This document shows, piece by piece, positions 18,128 to 26,673 of a stretch of DNA of 64,000 nt. Location of the stretch: assembly GCA_028287135.1 (NCBI GenBank), contig JAQBQE010000002.1, positions 124,001-188,000 of the forward strand, in the 5' to 3' direction. Made by a program: the position numbers and the translations under genes. This stretch comes from Myxococcales bacterium (GTDB taxonomy: Bacteria; Myxococcota_A; Polyangia; Haliangiales; Haliangiaceae). How positions within the stretch are numbered: the stretch's first letter is position 1; each line of letters begins with the position of its first letter. The notes beneath the pieces were generated by a model. That model saw only the letters and a program-made list of their open reading frames with translations. It was not told the origin of the DNA and ran no database searches.

Positions 18128-18798
18128 AGCCGGTGGTAGGTCCCGCGCCCGGGACGGGTCACGATGATGTGATTGGGGCTGCGGATGTACGGCTGCGTGT
18201 AGATGTAGCCGTAGCTCGGATAGAACGGGTCGTACCACCAGTACGAACCCCAGCCGGCGTACAGCGACGGGTAGACCTCCGGCTCGATGTTGACCCGGCC
18301 AAACGACGTGCGCTGCGCGACCAGCCGCGGCCCGGTCCGGACCTGCCAGACGAGATCGAAGCCGTCGAGGTCATCCGGGTCGGTGACGCCTGGCGGTAGC
18401 GGGTAGTACAGGTCGATGACGCGCTGATCGAGCCGCGGGACCTGGAGCAGGGGGCCGCGGTCGCGATCGGTGTTCACGAACCTCGGCGTGGCTCGACCAC
18501 GTCCGGGGATGTCGAGCAGCTGTTCGCGCGTGTCGACCGTCCACGGGTTCTGATCGCTGTTGTTCGCGACCGACAACCGCAGGTGCATCATCGGGATCTT
18601 TTGCCCGTCGCTGTTGATCTCCGTGATCCCGCCCGATTGCACGCGCACCTCGCCACGCGGCTCCTCGGGGGGGATCTGGAACTCGGTCGAGACCGACCCG
18701 GCGGTGATGTCCGCGCCTTCGGGCGCGTAGATGTAGCTCGTACCCGAGCCGCACGCGGCGACCAGGCCGAGCACCACGATGGATTCTCGGATCGACAT
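18124..18798 (-). CDS. Conserved-type lipoprotein, Tyr/Pro-rich C-terminus
   Basis: 224 aa. The ATG at 18798 has AGGAGA upstream and gives MSIRESIVVLGLVAACGSG with lipobox VAAC; the frame extends to 18834 without a better start. The mature protein is beta-rich with FQIPPEEPRGEVRV and LSVANNSDQNPWTVD, then an aromatic tail with many Tyr, Trp and Pro (YWWYDPFYPSYGYIYTQPY). It is probably an outer-membrane or periplasmic lipoprotein with an immunoglobulin-like domain that buffers or binds polymers (inference). Its stop overlaps the udk stop. Confidence 0.7.
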   Translation of the reverse strand: MSIRESIVVLGLVAACGSGTSYIYAPEGADITAGSVSTEFQIPPEEPRGEVRVQSGGITEINSDGQKIPMMHLRLSVANNSDQNPWTVDTREQLLDIPGRGRATPRFVNTDRDRGPLLQVPRLDQRVIDLYYPLPPGVTDPDDLDGFDLVWQVRTGPRLVAQRTSFGRVNIEPEVYPSLYAGWGSYWWYDPFYPSYGYIYTQPYIRSPNHIIVTRPGRGTYHRL

Positions 18799-19009
18799 GG
18801 GATGTCTCCTGACGAGATCCGGAGCAGCCGGCATGCCACTACGGTCGGATGCCGTCGTTGGATCACGGTCGGCGATTCGCGCTCCGACGACACACGGATG
18901 CGAAGATCGCGAGCGCCGATGCCGGCGAGCCAGGGGCGAGGATCCCCGACGATCAGGCGGGCTTGGACTGTCTCATGGTGAACTAACGAGAACCTGGCAC
19001 CGCCGAATG

Positions 19010-19015
19010 TACAGT
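19010..19015 (+). promoter_or_regulatory. -10-like hexamer TACAGT for the epimerase gene
   Basis: TACAGT ends 7 nt before ATG 19023, placing the expected transcription start at or beside the start codon. No clear -35 was found. Confidence 0.5.
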
Positions 19016-19022
19016 GCGGGTC

Positions 19023-19967
19023 ATGGCTCACCCGACCCTCGCAGTGGTTACTGGCGGCGCTGGCTTCATCGGTTCGCACACCGTCGACAAGCTGATCGCC
19101 GCGGGACATCGCGTCGTCGTGCTCGACAACTTCAGCACCGGCAAGCGCGCGAATCTCGCGCAGCACGCGCAGTCGGATCGCCTGACGATCGTCGAGTGCG
19201 ATGTCGGGCACGGAATCTTCGCAGCGCTCGCGCCGGTGACCGCGAAGTACGGACCGGTCGAGCGCATCGTCCATCTCGCCGCGCAGGTCTCGGTCGTGAG
19301 CTCGGTCGCCAACCCGATGACCGACATGCAGATCAACTACGGCGGCACGCTGCACGTGCTCGAGTACGCGCGCGCGTCCGGCGTGAAGAAGGTGGTGTTC
19401 GCGTCGTCGGCCGCCGTCTATGGCGAGGTCACCACGCTGCCGGTCGCCGAGGACATTCACCTGCAGCCGATGTCGCCGTACGGCATCGACAAGCTGTCGT
19501 CGGAGTACGCACTCGACTATTACGCCAACGTCCACGGCGTGCCGACCACCGCGCTGCGGTTCTTCAACGTCTACGGTCCGCGCCAGGATCCGACGAGCCC
19601 GTACTCGGGTGTGATCTCGATCTTCAGCGATCGTGCCAAGGCAGGTCGTCCCCTCCTGATCTTCGGGGACGGCGGGCAGACTCGCGACTTCGTGTTCGTC
19701 GGCGATGTCGTTCGCGCGATCGTCTCGGCGCTTGGCGACGGCAACAGCCGCCTGATCGCGAACGTAGGAACCGGACAGGAGATCTCGGTCAAGGAGCTGG
19801 CCCGCACGATCGTCGAGCTGTGCGGGAACAAGTCGCCAATCCAGCACGCTCCGGCGCGCGCGGGCGAGATCCTCAAGTCGCGCGCACGCGTGGATCGCCT
19901 GCGCGATCAGCTCGGCGTGGTGGCGGAGACCAAGCTCGTCGACGGTCTGCGCGCGACCCTCGCCTGA
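19023..19967 (+). CDS. NAD-dependent nucleotide-sugar epimerase (GalE-like SDR)
   Basis: 314 aa from ATG 19023 (GTG 19014 is in frame but overlaps the -10-like element). Extended SDR: TGGAGFIGSHTVDKLI (NAD site), IVHLAAQ, SSAAVYGE, the catalytic pair in SPYGIDKLSSEY and FFNVYGPRQDPTSPYSGVIS, plus the C-terminal substrate lobe (DGGQTRDFVFVGDVVRA). The motifs fit UDP-glucose/UDP-GlcNAc 4-epimerases and related dehydratases; exact specificity is unresolved. A cytosolic role in sugar nucleotides for polysaccharide or LPS is likely. It has no glycosyltransferase neighbours here and converges on the rhodanese gene. Confidence 0.88.
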   Translation: MAHPTLAVVTGGAGFIGSHTVDKLIAAGHRVVVLDNFSTGKRANLAQHAQSDRLTIVECDVGHGIFAALAPVTAKYGPVERIVHLAAQVSVVSSVANPMTDMQINYGGTLHVLEYARASGVKKVVFASSAAVYGEVTTLPVAEDIHLQPMSPYGIDKLSSEYALDYYANVHGVPTTALRFFNVYGPRQDPTSPYSGVISIFSDRAKAGRPLLIFGDGGQTRDFVFVGDVVRAIVSALGDGNSRLIANVGTGQEISVKELARTIVELCGNKSPIQHAPARAGEILKSRARVDRLRDQLGVVAETKLVDGLRATLA

Positions 19968-19975
19968 GCGTCCGC

Positions 19976-20401
19976 TCAGATCGACTGGATCATCTTGCCG
20001 GCCTTGACCCAGCCGGCGATGCCATCGGGCAGGACCCTGACGTTCGTGTAGCCCGCGGTCCGTGCCTTGGACGCGGCGTCGTGCGATGCGCCGCAGGCCG
20101 TGTTTGCGCAGTAGAACACCAGCGCCCTGGCCTTGTCGGTCGGCAGCTCGCTCGGCGTGAACGTCTCGCTGTCGGTCAGGAGGACCGCGCCCGGAATCAC
20201 GCCCATCTTCTGCCGCGTGCGCTCTCCGTTGGCATCGACCGGAACGGCCTCGCTCTTGCCGAGCATCGTGTCGAGCTGGTCGATCGTGATCGTCGGGACC
20301 TCGGCTGCCTGTGTCGGGGCAGCCTTGTCGTCAGTCTTCGCCTTGGTGCAACCAGTGACGGAGATCACGGACAGGGCGGCAACGAGCAGCAGGCTGCGCA
20401 T
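19976..20401 (-). CDS. Rhodanese-domain lipoprotein
   Basis: 141 aa; ATG 20401 gives MRSLLLVAALSVISVTGCTK with lipobox VTGC. The rest is a single rhodanese fold with DANGERTRQKMGVIPGAVLL, the active-site loop FYCANTACGAS (Cys followed by a short loop) and the terminal VRVLPDGIAGWVKAGK. It probably handles sulfur transfer or redox sensing in the periplasm; a rhodanese exported as a lipoprotein is a recurrent myxobacterial design. TAGGGT ends 7 nt upstream. Confidence 0.85.
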   Translation of the reverse strand: MRSLLLVAALSVISVTGCTKAKTDDKAAPTQAAEVPTITIDQLDTMLGKSEAVPVDANGERTRQKMGVIPGAVLLTDSETFTPSELPTDKARALVFYCANTACGASHDAASKARTAGYTNVRVLPDGIAGWVKAGKMIQSI

Positions 20402-20408
20402 GGCGCAG

Positions 20409-20437
20409 ACCCTACCCAACCCGAAGGCATGCGGCAA
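20409..20437 (-). promoter_or_regulatory. Promoter of the rhodanese lipoprotein gene
   Basis: On the minus strand TTGCCG (20437-20432), a 17-nt spacer and TAGGGT (20414-20409) are followed 7 nt later by the ATG at 20401. This is one of the few leaderless candidates here with a recognisable -35. Confidence 0.55.
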
Positions 20438-20526
20438 TGCGACAGAGCTGTCACCCACGCAGCGTGGGCCGACGTCGCCGTGCGCACGACGGTCCACGCC
20501 CGGCGCGGATTGCGCAATGACGGTGC

Positions 20527-21432
20527 GTGAGTGATCCTCGCCCCGTGGTTCGAGCTGTCCTGCTGCTGGTGGCCGTCGCCGGGTGTGACCAGGTGTGGCA
20601 GCTCGAGCGCGATGTCCCGCCGGCCGTGTGCGGCCCGTACAGCTCGCCGGTCGAGGTCGTATTCTCGCCCACGATCAGCGATCCGCATGACTTCAGCGTC
20701 GACAGCAGCGGCACGCGCGGCCTGATCTACGGGGAGTTCCCGCGGGCGCCGCGCGCGACGGGTGTCCATGCGATCAAGCTCGTCAACGACGAGTGGGTGA
20801 TCGACCCCGAGCGCGAGGCAGGCGCGATCACATCGCTCGACGGTGCGCACATCAGCGAGAACGACTTCCTGATCGGATGGCTCGACAAGTCCTCGGTCAA
20901 CCTCCCGCAGATCAGCGAGTACCAGTACTTCCCCACCACCAGGATGTGGGGTGGGCCTGCGTCGGGTGTCGTCGATAGCGTGCAGTCGGAGACCTCGATC
21001 GCGGGCAACCTGATCGTCACCGGGACGCAAAAGTTCGTCGTCACGACCAGGCTGTCGGACGACGATATGACGAACAGCTTGCGCGTGTTCGAGTACGGGC
21101 CTCCGGGTAACTCGTGGGCGCTGACCGGGCAGGCCGCACCGCTCGGCGTCGAGAGCCTGAAGCTGAACGCGCGTGGAGCGGTGATGACCGCCGATCACGG
21201 CAAGCTCGTCTACGCTGCGGAGATCGCCCACCGTGACTTCACGCAGCTGTTCGCGACGTACCGCACGCGCGACGAGTTCCGGCCGGGCGTTCCGCTGATC
21301 ATCGAGGATGTGCCGGCTGACGCTGATCTCACGGAGCCGTGGATCGACGGAGACTGCGGAACCTTGTATTTCCGCCGTGACGAGAAGACCTGGATGGCGA
21401 CGGCGCTTGTCGATCCGTCCCCGGGTCAGTAG
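20527..21432 (+). CDS. Lipoprotein with possible beta-propeller-like fold
   Basis: 301 aa from GTG 20527; the signal VVRAVLLLVAVAGCDQVW has lipobox VAGC. The mature sequence has repeated strand patterns (PHDFSVDSSGTRGLIYGE, KLNARGAVMTADHGKLVYAA, GDCGTLYFRRDEKTW) resembling WD40/TolB-like propeller blades found in many myxobacterial surface lipoproteins. Specific function unknown. The 125-bp region shared with the rhodanese gene contains the divergent promoters. Confidence 0.6.
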   Translation: MSDPRPVVRAVLLLVAVAGCDQVWQLERDVPPAVCGPYSSPVEVVFSPTISDPHDFSVDSSGTRGLIYGEFPRAPRATGVHAIKLVNDEWVIDPEREAGAITSLDGAHISENDFLIGWLDKSSVNLPQISEYQYFPTTRMWGGPASGVVDSVQSETSIAGNLIVTGTQKFVVTTRLSDDDMTNSLRVFEYGPPGNSWALTGQAAPLGVESLKLNARGAVMTADHGKLVYAAEIAHRDFTQLFATYRTRDEFRPGVPLIIEDVPADADLTEPWIDGDCGTLYFRRDEKTWMATALVDPSPGQ

Positions 21433-21445
21433 CGTTCACGACAGC

Positions 21446-23407
21446 ATGACCGACGCGCGCCGCGACCCCCCGTGGATCTTCCGCACATACGCGGGGCACT
21501 CGAGCGCACGCGCGTCGAACGAGCTGTTCCGCCGAAACCTCGCGGCCGGCCAGACCGGACTCTCGATCGCGTTCGATCTTCCGACCCAGTGTGGCTACGA
21601 CGCGGATCACGCGCTCGCGCGCCCCGAGGTCGGCAAGGTCGGCGTCCCGATCTCGTCGCTCGACGACATGCACGCGCTGTTCGAGGGGATTCCGCTCGAG
21701 AAGATGAACACCTCGATGACGATCAACGGCACGGCGATGTGGCTGCTCGCCCTGTACGTCGCGCTCGCGCGTGAGCGTGGAGTCCCCGAGGCCGGCCTGC
21801 GCGGCACCGTGCAGAACGACATCGTCAAGGAGTACCTCGCGCGCGGCACGTACATCTTTCCGCCCGAGCCGTCGCTCGATCTGATCGCCGAGACCTACGA
21901 GTACTGCGTCGAGCGGATGCCGCAATGGAATCCGTCGAACGTGTGCAGCTATCACCTGCAGGAGGCCGGCGCGACGCCGGTGCAGGAGCTCGCGTTCGCA
22001 CTCGCCGATGCGATCGGCGTGCTCGATCGCGTGAAGGCACGCGGTCGCGTCGACGATGCAGCGTTCGGGCAGTGCGTCGGCCGGGTCTCGTTCTTCGTAA
22101 ACGCAGGCATGCGGTTCGTCGAGGAGATGTGCAAGATGCGCGCGTTCACCGAGCTCTGGGACGAGCTCTGTCGCGAGCGCTACGGCGTCACGGATCCGAA
22201 GCTGCGCCAGTTCCGCTACGGCGTGCAGGTCAACTCACTCGGCCTGACCGAACAGCAGCCCGAGAACAATGCGTGGCGGATCCTGATCGAGGCGCTCGGC
22301 GTCACGCTGTCCAAGGATGCGCGGTGCCGGGCGCTGCAGCTGCCGACGTGGAACGAGGCGCTGTCGCTGCCGCGGCCCTGGGATCAGCAGTGGTCGCTGC
22401 GGCTGCAGCAGATCCTCGCGTTCGAGACCGACCTGCTCGAGTACGGCGATCTGTTCGCGGGGAGCCCGGTGGTGGCCGCGAAGGTCGACGAGCTGTGCAA
22501 GGCGGCAAAGGCCGAGCTCGCGGAGATCGCGTCGGCCGGCGGGATCCAGGGTGCGATCGAGAACGGCTACTGCAAGAAGGAGCTCGTGCGATCGATGGCC
22601 GCCCGGATGGCTCGGATCGAGCGCGGCGAACAGACCGTGGTCGGCGTCAACAAGTGGACCGAGGGGCTGCCGTCGCCGCTCGTCGGTGGCGATGACGGAG
22701 GTGTGTTCCGCGCGGACCCCGGAGCGGCCGACGAGGCACGCGCCTCGCTCGAGCGCACCCGCGCCACCCGTGATCCGGCGAAGGTGAAGGCTGCGCTCGA
22801 CGTCCTCGAGGCGTTGGCGCGCGCCGGGCAACCGATCATGGAGGCCTCGATCACCTGCGCGCTCGCACGCGTGACGACGGGCGAGTGGGCAGGGACCCTG
22901 CGCGGCGTGTGGGGCGAGTACCGCGCTGCGACCGGGGTCAGTGGCGCAACGATCGGGGCCGGCGGCGGCGGGGTCGAGGGGTGGGACGCGCTGCGGGCGC
23001 GGGTGGCCGCGTTGCCGCGCCGGCCCAAGCTGCTGGTCGGCAAGCCGGGGCTCGACGGCCATTCCAACGGTGCGGAGGTGATCGCCGTGGCGGCCCGGGA
23101 CGCGGGGTTCGAGGTGATCTATGCCGGGATCCGGCTCGAGCCCGCCGCGATCGCGGCGACCGCCGTCCAGGAAGACGTGGACGTGATCGGGCTCTCGGTC
23201 CTGTCGGGCTCGCATGTCGAGCTGACGGCGGCGCTGATGGCCGAGCTCGCTGCGCGCGGGGCCAAGGACCTGCCCGTGGTGGTCGGCGGGGTCGTCCCGG
23301 TGAGCGATCACGCGGAGCTGGCGCGCCTGGGCGTTCGGCGGGTGTTCACCCCCTCGGACTACAAGCTGGTCGACATCGTCGGCGCGCTTGTCGATTTATG
23401 TAGTTGA
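21446..23407 (+). CDS. Coenzyme B12-dependent acyl-CoA mutase, ethylmalonyl-CoA mutase (MeaA/Ecm) type
   Basis: 653 aa from ATG 21446 (14 nt after the preceding stop). The catalytic domain begins PWIFRTYAGHSSARASNELF and continues GLSIAFDLPTQCGYDADH, MNTSMTINGTAMWLLALY, LRGTVQNDIVKEYLARGTY and PSNVCSYHLQEAGA, the substrate and radical-handling motifs of the family. Residues about 530-653 are the B12 domain with the cobalt-ligand motif KPGLDGHSNGAEV. Single-chain architecture and motif details favour the ethylmalonyl-CoA mutase/MeaA group over the two-subunit methylmalonyl-CoA mutase. It would act in acetyl-CoA assimilation or acyl-CoA catabolism. No MeaB or crotonyl-CoA carboxylase gene is next to it. 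Confidence 0.85.
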   Translation: MTDARRDPPWIFRTYAGHSSARASNELFRRNLAAGQTGLSIAFDLPTQCGYDADHALARPEVGKVGVPISSLDDMHALFEGIPLEKMNTSMTINGTAMWLLALYVALARERGVPEAGLRGTVQNDIVKEYLARGTYIFPPEPSLDLIAETYEYCVERMPQWNPSNVCSYHLQEAGATPVQELAFALADAIGVLDRVKARGRVDDAAFGQCVGRVSFFVNAGMRFVEEMCKMRAFTELWDELCRERYGVTDPKLRQFRYGVQVNSLGLTEQQPENNAWRILIEALGVTLSKDARCRALQLPTWNEALSLPRPWDQQWSLRLQQILAFETDLLEYGDLFAGSPVVAAKVDELCKAAKAELAEIASAGGIQGAIENGYCKKELVRSMAARMARIERGEQTVVGVNKWTEGLPSPLVGGDDGGVFRADPGAADEARASLERTRATRDPAKVKAALDVLEALARAGQPIMEASITCALARVTTGEWAGTLRGVWGEYRAATGVSGATIGAGGGGVEGWDALRARVAALPRRPKLLVGKPGLDGHSNGAEVIAVAARDAGFEVIYAGIRLEPAAIAATAVQEDVDVIGLSVLSGSHVELTAALMAELAARGAKDLPVVVGGVVPVSDHAELARLGVRRVFTPSDYKLVDIVGALVDLCS

Positions 23408-23450
23408 AATCCCGAGGGGTCGAGGCTTGCTGTGCGGGGTGGCTTCCGCC

Positions 23451-23456
23451 TAGATT
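23451..23456 (+). promoter_or_regulatory. -10-like hexamer TAGATT for the DUF349 gene
   Basis: TAGATT ends 9 nt before ATG 23466; a weak TTGCTG lies 18 nt upstream of it. This suggests the DUF349 gene has its own promoter in the 58-bp gap after the mutase. Confidence 0.5.
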
Positions 23457-23465
23457 CCCCGCCCT

Positions 23466-26400
23466 ATGGGTCTCGCTGACCTCTTCCGCCCCAAGCACCG
23501 CCACAGCGACGTCCGGGTGCGCACCGAAGCAGTTCGGGCGCTCACCTCGGATGACGCTGCCATCCTGGAACAGATCGCTCGTACCGACCGCGACATCGGC
23601 ATTCGCCGCATCGCGATCGAGAAGATCGAGACCCCCGACGTCCTCGCCAAGCTCGGCGATGCCGAGACCGAGCGCAGCCTCCGGGAGTTGATCCTCGAGC
23701 GAGCCGCGGAGCTCTGGGTCACCCACGCCTGCAGCCCCGAAGCAGAGGTCGCCAACACCGCGCTCGCCGGGATCATCAAGCTCGGCGATCAACGTGCGCT
23801 GGTCGATGTCGTCGTCCGCGCGCAGACCCCTGCGGTCCGCAAGCGTGCGTTCGGCGAGCTCCGGGACCCGCGCGCGCTCGCGCAGCTCGCCAAGAGCGAC
23901 GCCCCCCAGGAGCTCCGTGCGGCGGCGGTCGCGCGGATCGATGACGGCGACGTGCTGCGGGCACTCGCGATCGACACGACCCAGAAGGAAGTCGGGCTCG
24001 CTGCGGTCGAGAAGATCGATGACGTCGATCGGCTCGAGAACGTCGCCAACAAGGCGAAGAACAAGGCGGTCCGGCAGAAGGCGCGCAAGATCGTCGGCGA
24101 GATCGCCGAGGCCGAGCGTGCCAAGAAGCCCGGGCTTCCCGATGACGTGAAGCGGCGCAAGGCCGAGAAGGCGCAGCTGATCCGCAGCCTCGAGTCCCTC
24201 GCCGAGACGTTCGACTTCGGCAAGCACTCCGAGCAGGTCTCCGCGGCCGAGGTCGCGTGGAGCAAGCTCGGCGGCGCCGACGAGGGCGACGATCGCTTCA
24301 CCAAGGCCGCCGAGCGGTTCTGGAAGCGCAAGGACGTCTACGAGAGCCAGGCGCGCACCAGCGACGAGCTCCGCGCGGTCGAGCGCGAAGCGCAGCGCGA
24401 GCGTGATCGTGCCGCTGCCGAGCGCGCGAAGAAGGCCGCGGAGCCGGTCGCTCCGGTCGCGCCTCCCGTCGAGTCCGACGAGCAGCGCGCGGCCCGCGAG
24501 GCCCAGCGTGCCGAGGATGATGCGCGCCGTTCCGCGCAGCGCGCCGAGGAAGATGCGCGCCGTGCCGCGCAGACGGCCGAGCGCGAGGCCCGGCAGAAGG
24601 AAGACGCCGAGCGTGGTGCTGCGATGGCGACCAGCCTCGAGGCGATGTGCGTCGAGATGGAGACGCTCGCTGCGACCGACGCCAAGGACGGCCGCGTGAT
24701 CGATCGCCTGCTGCAGCAGGCGGCGAAGGCGTTCGACAACATCGGCAAGGTTCCGCCGGCCGATCGCGACAAGCTGGCCGATCGCTATCGCGATGCGCGC
24801 GGCAAGCTCTTGATCCGCGCGAGCGAGCTCAAGGAAGCCGAGGACTGGCTGCGCTGGTCCAACGTTCCGAAGGCCGAAGCGCTGATCGAAACGGCGAAGC
24901 TGATGGCCGAAGCCCCGGCGACCCCGGATCTCGGCGATCGGCTGCGTCAGCTCCAGGCGCTGTGGAAGGAAGTCGGTCCGATGCCGCAGCGCCGCTCGAA
25001 GGAGCTGTGGGACACGTTCAAGGTCGAGTGCGACCGCGTGTTCGAGAAGGTGAAGGGCGTCCGCGCCGTCGAGAACGAGAAGTTCGCCGACGTTGCGAAG
25101 GCCAAGGAAGCGCTGATCACGGAGGCCGAGTCGCTCGCGACGTCCGAGGACTTTGCGGCGACCAGCGCGCGCCTCAAGGAGCTCCAGAACCAGTGGAAGC
25201 TCTCCGGCCACCTGCCGCGCAAGCAGGGCGACGAGCTGTGGAAGCGATTCCGCGCCGCGTGCGATGCGTTCTTCGAGCGCCGCAAGCCGATGCTCGACGC
25301 TGCACGCGCCGAGGAAGGCGCGAACCTCGCGAGGAAGCAGGCGCTGATCACGCGCGCGCAGCAGATCGCGAATGCCGCCGGCGAAGGCACGTGGGGCAAG
25401 GCGATCGGCGAGATCAAGGATCTCCAGGCCGAGTGGAAAGAGATCGGCTATGTCCCGCGTCGTGATGCGGATGCCGTGTGGCGTGCGTTCCGCACGGCGT
25501 GCGACTCGCTGTTCACCAAGCGCGACCAGGCGCGTGACTCCGAGGCGAACGCTCATCGCGCGCAGATCGATGCGCTCAAGGCCGAGATCGAGGGTGTGAT
25601 CGCGGGCGGCGACGACGTCGTCACCCGTGCGATCGCGGTGCGGACCAAGGCAGGCGAGCTCGGCGTCCTCGGTAGCGAGGTCGTCGCGATGGTCCAGCAC
25701 GTGATCGCGGCGCACGCGGACGCGGTCAAGGGCACCGAGCTCGACCCCGCGCAGCTGCGTGGCAAGCGCGACAAGCTGATCGCGCGCGCCGAGGAGCTGC
25801 TTCCGAAGCAGGCGGCGCCGGCGACCGGCGTGGCCGATATCGCCGCGCAGCTGAAGCAGGCGATGCAGAAGAACGCGTTCGGCGACCTGCGGTTCTCCGG
25901 CCGTGACCCGGTCGAGGTGATCGAGGAGCTGCGCGCGAGCTGGTCGGAGATCGGGCCGATCCTCGACGAGCAGGATCGCGCCCAGGTCGAGCGCTTCGAG
26001 GACGTCGTCAAGCGCGTGCTCGACGCCGCCGGCGTCAAGGCGCGCGAGGAGCGCGAGGAGCGCATCGACGGCGAGGGCGGTCGTCGTCGTCGTGGCGAGC
26101 GCCAGGCGCAGCAGCCGATCGGCTCGACCGATCCGTCGACGCCGATGGCGCGCCCGGGTCGGTCGCCGGCGGCCCGCTCGAGCGAGCCCTCGGGGATCGC
26201 CGAGGTCGTCGCGACGCACTCCGCGATGCCAGAGTCGTCACCGGTCACCAAGGTCCCGGACGCCGCGGGCAATGCGGTGTCTGCGATCGACTCGGATCCC
26301 GTGGTGTCCGAGGAGATCACGGTCAGTGCGTCGGTTCCGGTCGCGACGCACGACTCCGTGACCCAGCCTGCGCGCTTGCCACCCGAGATGCCGATCGGGA

Positions 26401-26627
26401 TCCCCGCGGTCGTGTCGACGCCGCTGCCCGATCCGCCGCGCGCGAAGGCCGCGTCGACCGCACCGCCGATGGACGAGATCGACGGCGGCTGGGACATGGG
26501 CGACGACGATCCGACCGCGTCGGCCGGCGACGACAAGGCGGAGAAGGAGACCGACTCCACGCCATCCTCGACCGAGATGGCCGGCGACGGCTCCGTCGAA
26601 GGCGACGGCCTCGATCAGGTCGACTGA
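23466..26627 (+). CDS. Giant DUF349-repeat protein with HEAT-like N-terminus
   Basis: 1053 aa. Residues about 1-230 contain HEAT/armadillo-like helices (RTDRDIGIRRIAIEKIETPD, VRKRAFGELRDPRALAQLAK). A long charged helix rich in Arg/Glu/Ala (about 300-400, RAEDDARRSAQRAEEDARRA) is probably coiled coil. Three clear DUF349 modules start near residues 499, 577 and 656 (WKEVGPMPQRRSKELWDTFK, WKLSGHLPRKQGDELWKRFR, WKEIGYVPRRDADAVWRAFR), and a fourth degenerate one lies near 820 (WSEIGPILDEQDRAQVERF). The C-terminal 200 residues are acidic, Pro/Ser-rich and disordered. DUF349 proteins occur widely, often near RNA-metabolism genes; the precise role is not established. No membrane segment. Confidence 0.85.
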   Translation: MGLADLFRPKHRHSDVRVRTEAVRALTSDDAAILEQIARTDRDIGIRRIAIEKIETPDVLAKLGDAETERSLRELILERAAELWVTHACSPEAEVANTALAGIIKLGDQRALVDVVVRAQTPAVRKRAFGELRDPRALAQLAKSDAPQELRAAAVARIDDGDVLRALAIDTTQKEVGLAAVEKIDDVDRLENVANKAKNKAVRQKARKIVGEIAEAERAKKPGLPDDVKRRKAEKAQLIRSLESLAETFDFGKHSEQVSAAEVAWSKLGGADEGDDRFTKAAERFWKRKDVYESQARTSDELRAVEREAQRERDRAAAERAKKAAEPVAPVAPPVESDEQRAAREAQRAEDDARRSAQRAEEDARRAAQTAEREARQKEDAERGAAMATSLEAMCVEMETLAATDAKDGRVIDRLLQQAAKAFDNIGKVPPADRDKLADRYRDARGKLLIRASELKEAEDWLRWSNVPKAEALIETAKLMAEAPATPDLGDRLRQLQALWKEVGPMPQRRSKELWDTFKVECDRVFEKVKGVRAVENEKFADVAKAKEALITEAESLATSEDFAATSARLKELQNQWKLSGHLPRKQGDELWKRFRAACDAFFERRKPMLDAARAEEGANLARKQALITRAQQIANAAGEGTWGKAIGEIKDLQAEWKEIGYVPRRDADAVWRAFRTACDSLFTKRDQARDSEANAHRAQIDALKAEIEGVIAGGDDVVTRAIAVRTKAGELGVLGSEVVAMVQHVIAAHADAVKGTELDPAQLRGKRDKLIARAEELLPKQAAPATGVADIAAQLKQAMQKNAFGDLRFSGRDPVEVIEELRASWSEIGPILDEQDRAQVERFEDVVKRVLDAAGVKAREEREERIDGEGGRRRRGERQAQQPIGSTDPSTPMARPGRSPAARSSEPSGIAEVVATHSAMPESSPVTKVPDAAGNAVSAIDSDPVVSEEITVSASVPVATHDSVTQPARLPPEMPIGIPAVVSTPLPDPPRAKAASTAPPMDEIDGGWDMGDDDPTASAGDDKAEKETDSTPSSTEMAGDGSVEGDGLDQVD

Positions 26628-26639
26628 GCGGAGGGATCT

Positions 26640-26669
26640 ATTTCGGCCCGCCTCCTGAAGGGCCGAAAT
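26640..26669. terminator. Symmetric hairpin between convergent genes
   Basis: A perfect 10-bp inverted repeat (ATTTCGGCCC / GGGCCGAAAT) with a 10-nt loop lies in the 46-bp space between the convergent DUF349 and EamA genes. The A/T-containing outer pairs give short T runs for either direction, so it may serve as a bidirectional terminator. Confidence 0.6.
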
Positions 26670-26673
26670 CACC

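Noticed and set aside
23346..26219. A 957-residue open frame on the minus strand opposite the DUF349 gene
   Set aside because: Composition is biased (Arg, Leu, Asp), no recognisable domain and no ribosome site; an artefact of GC-rich third positions.
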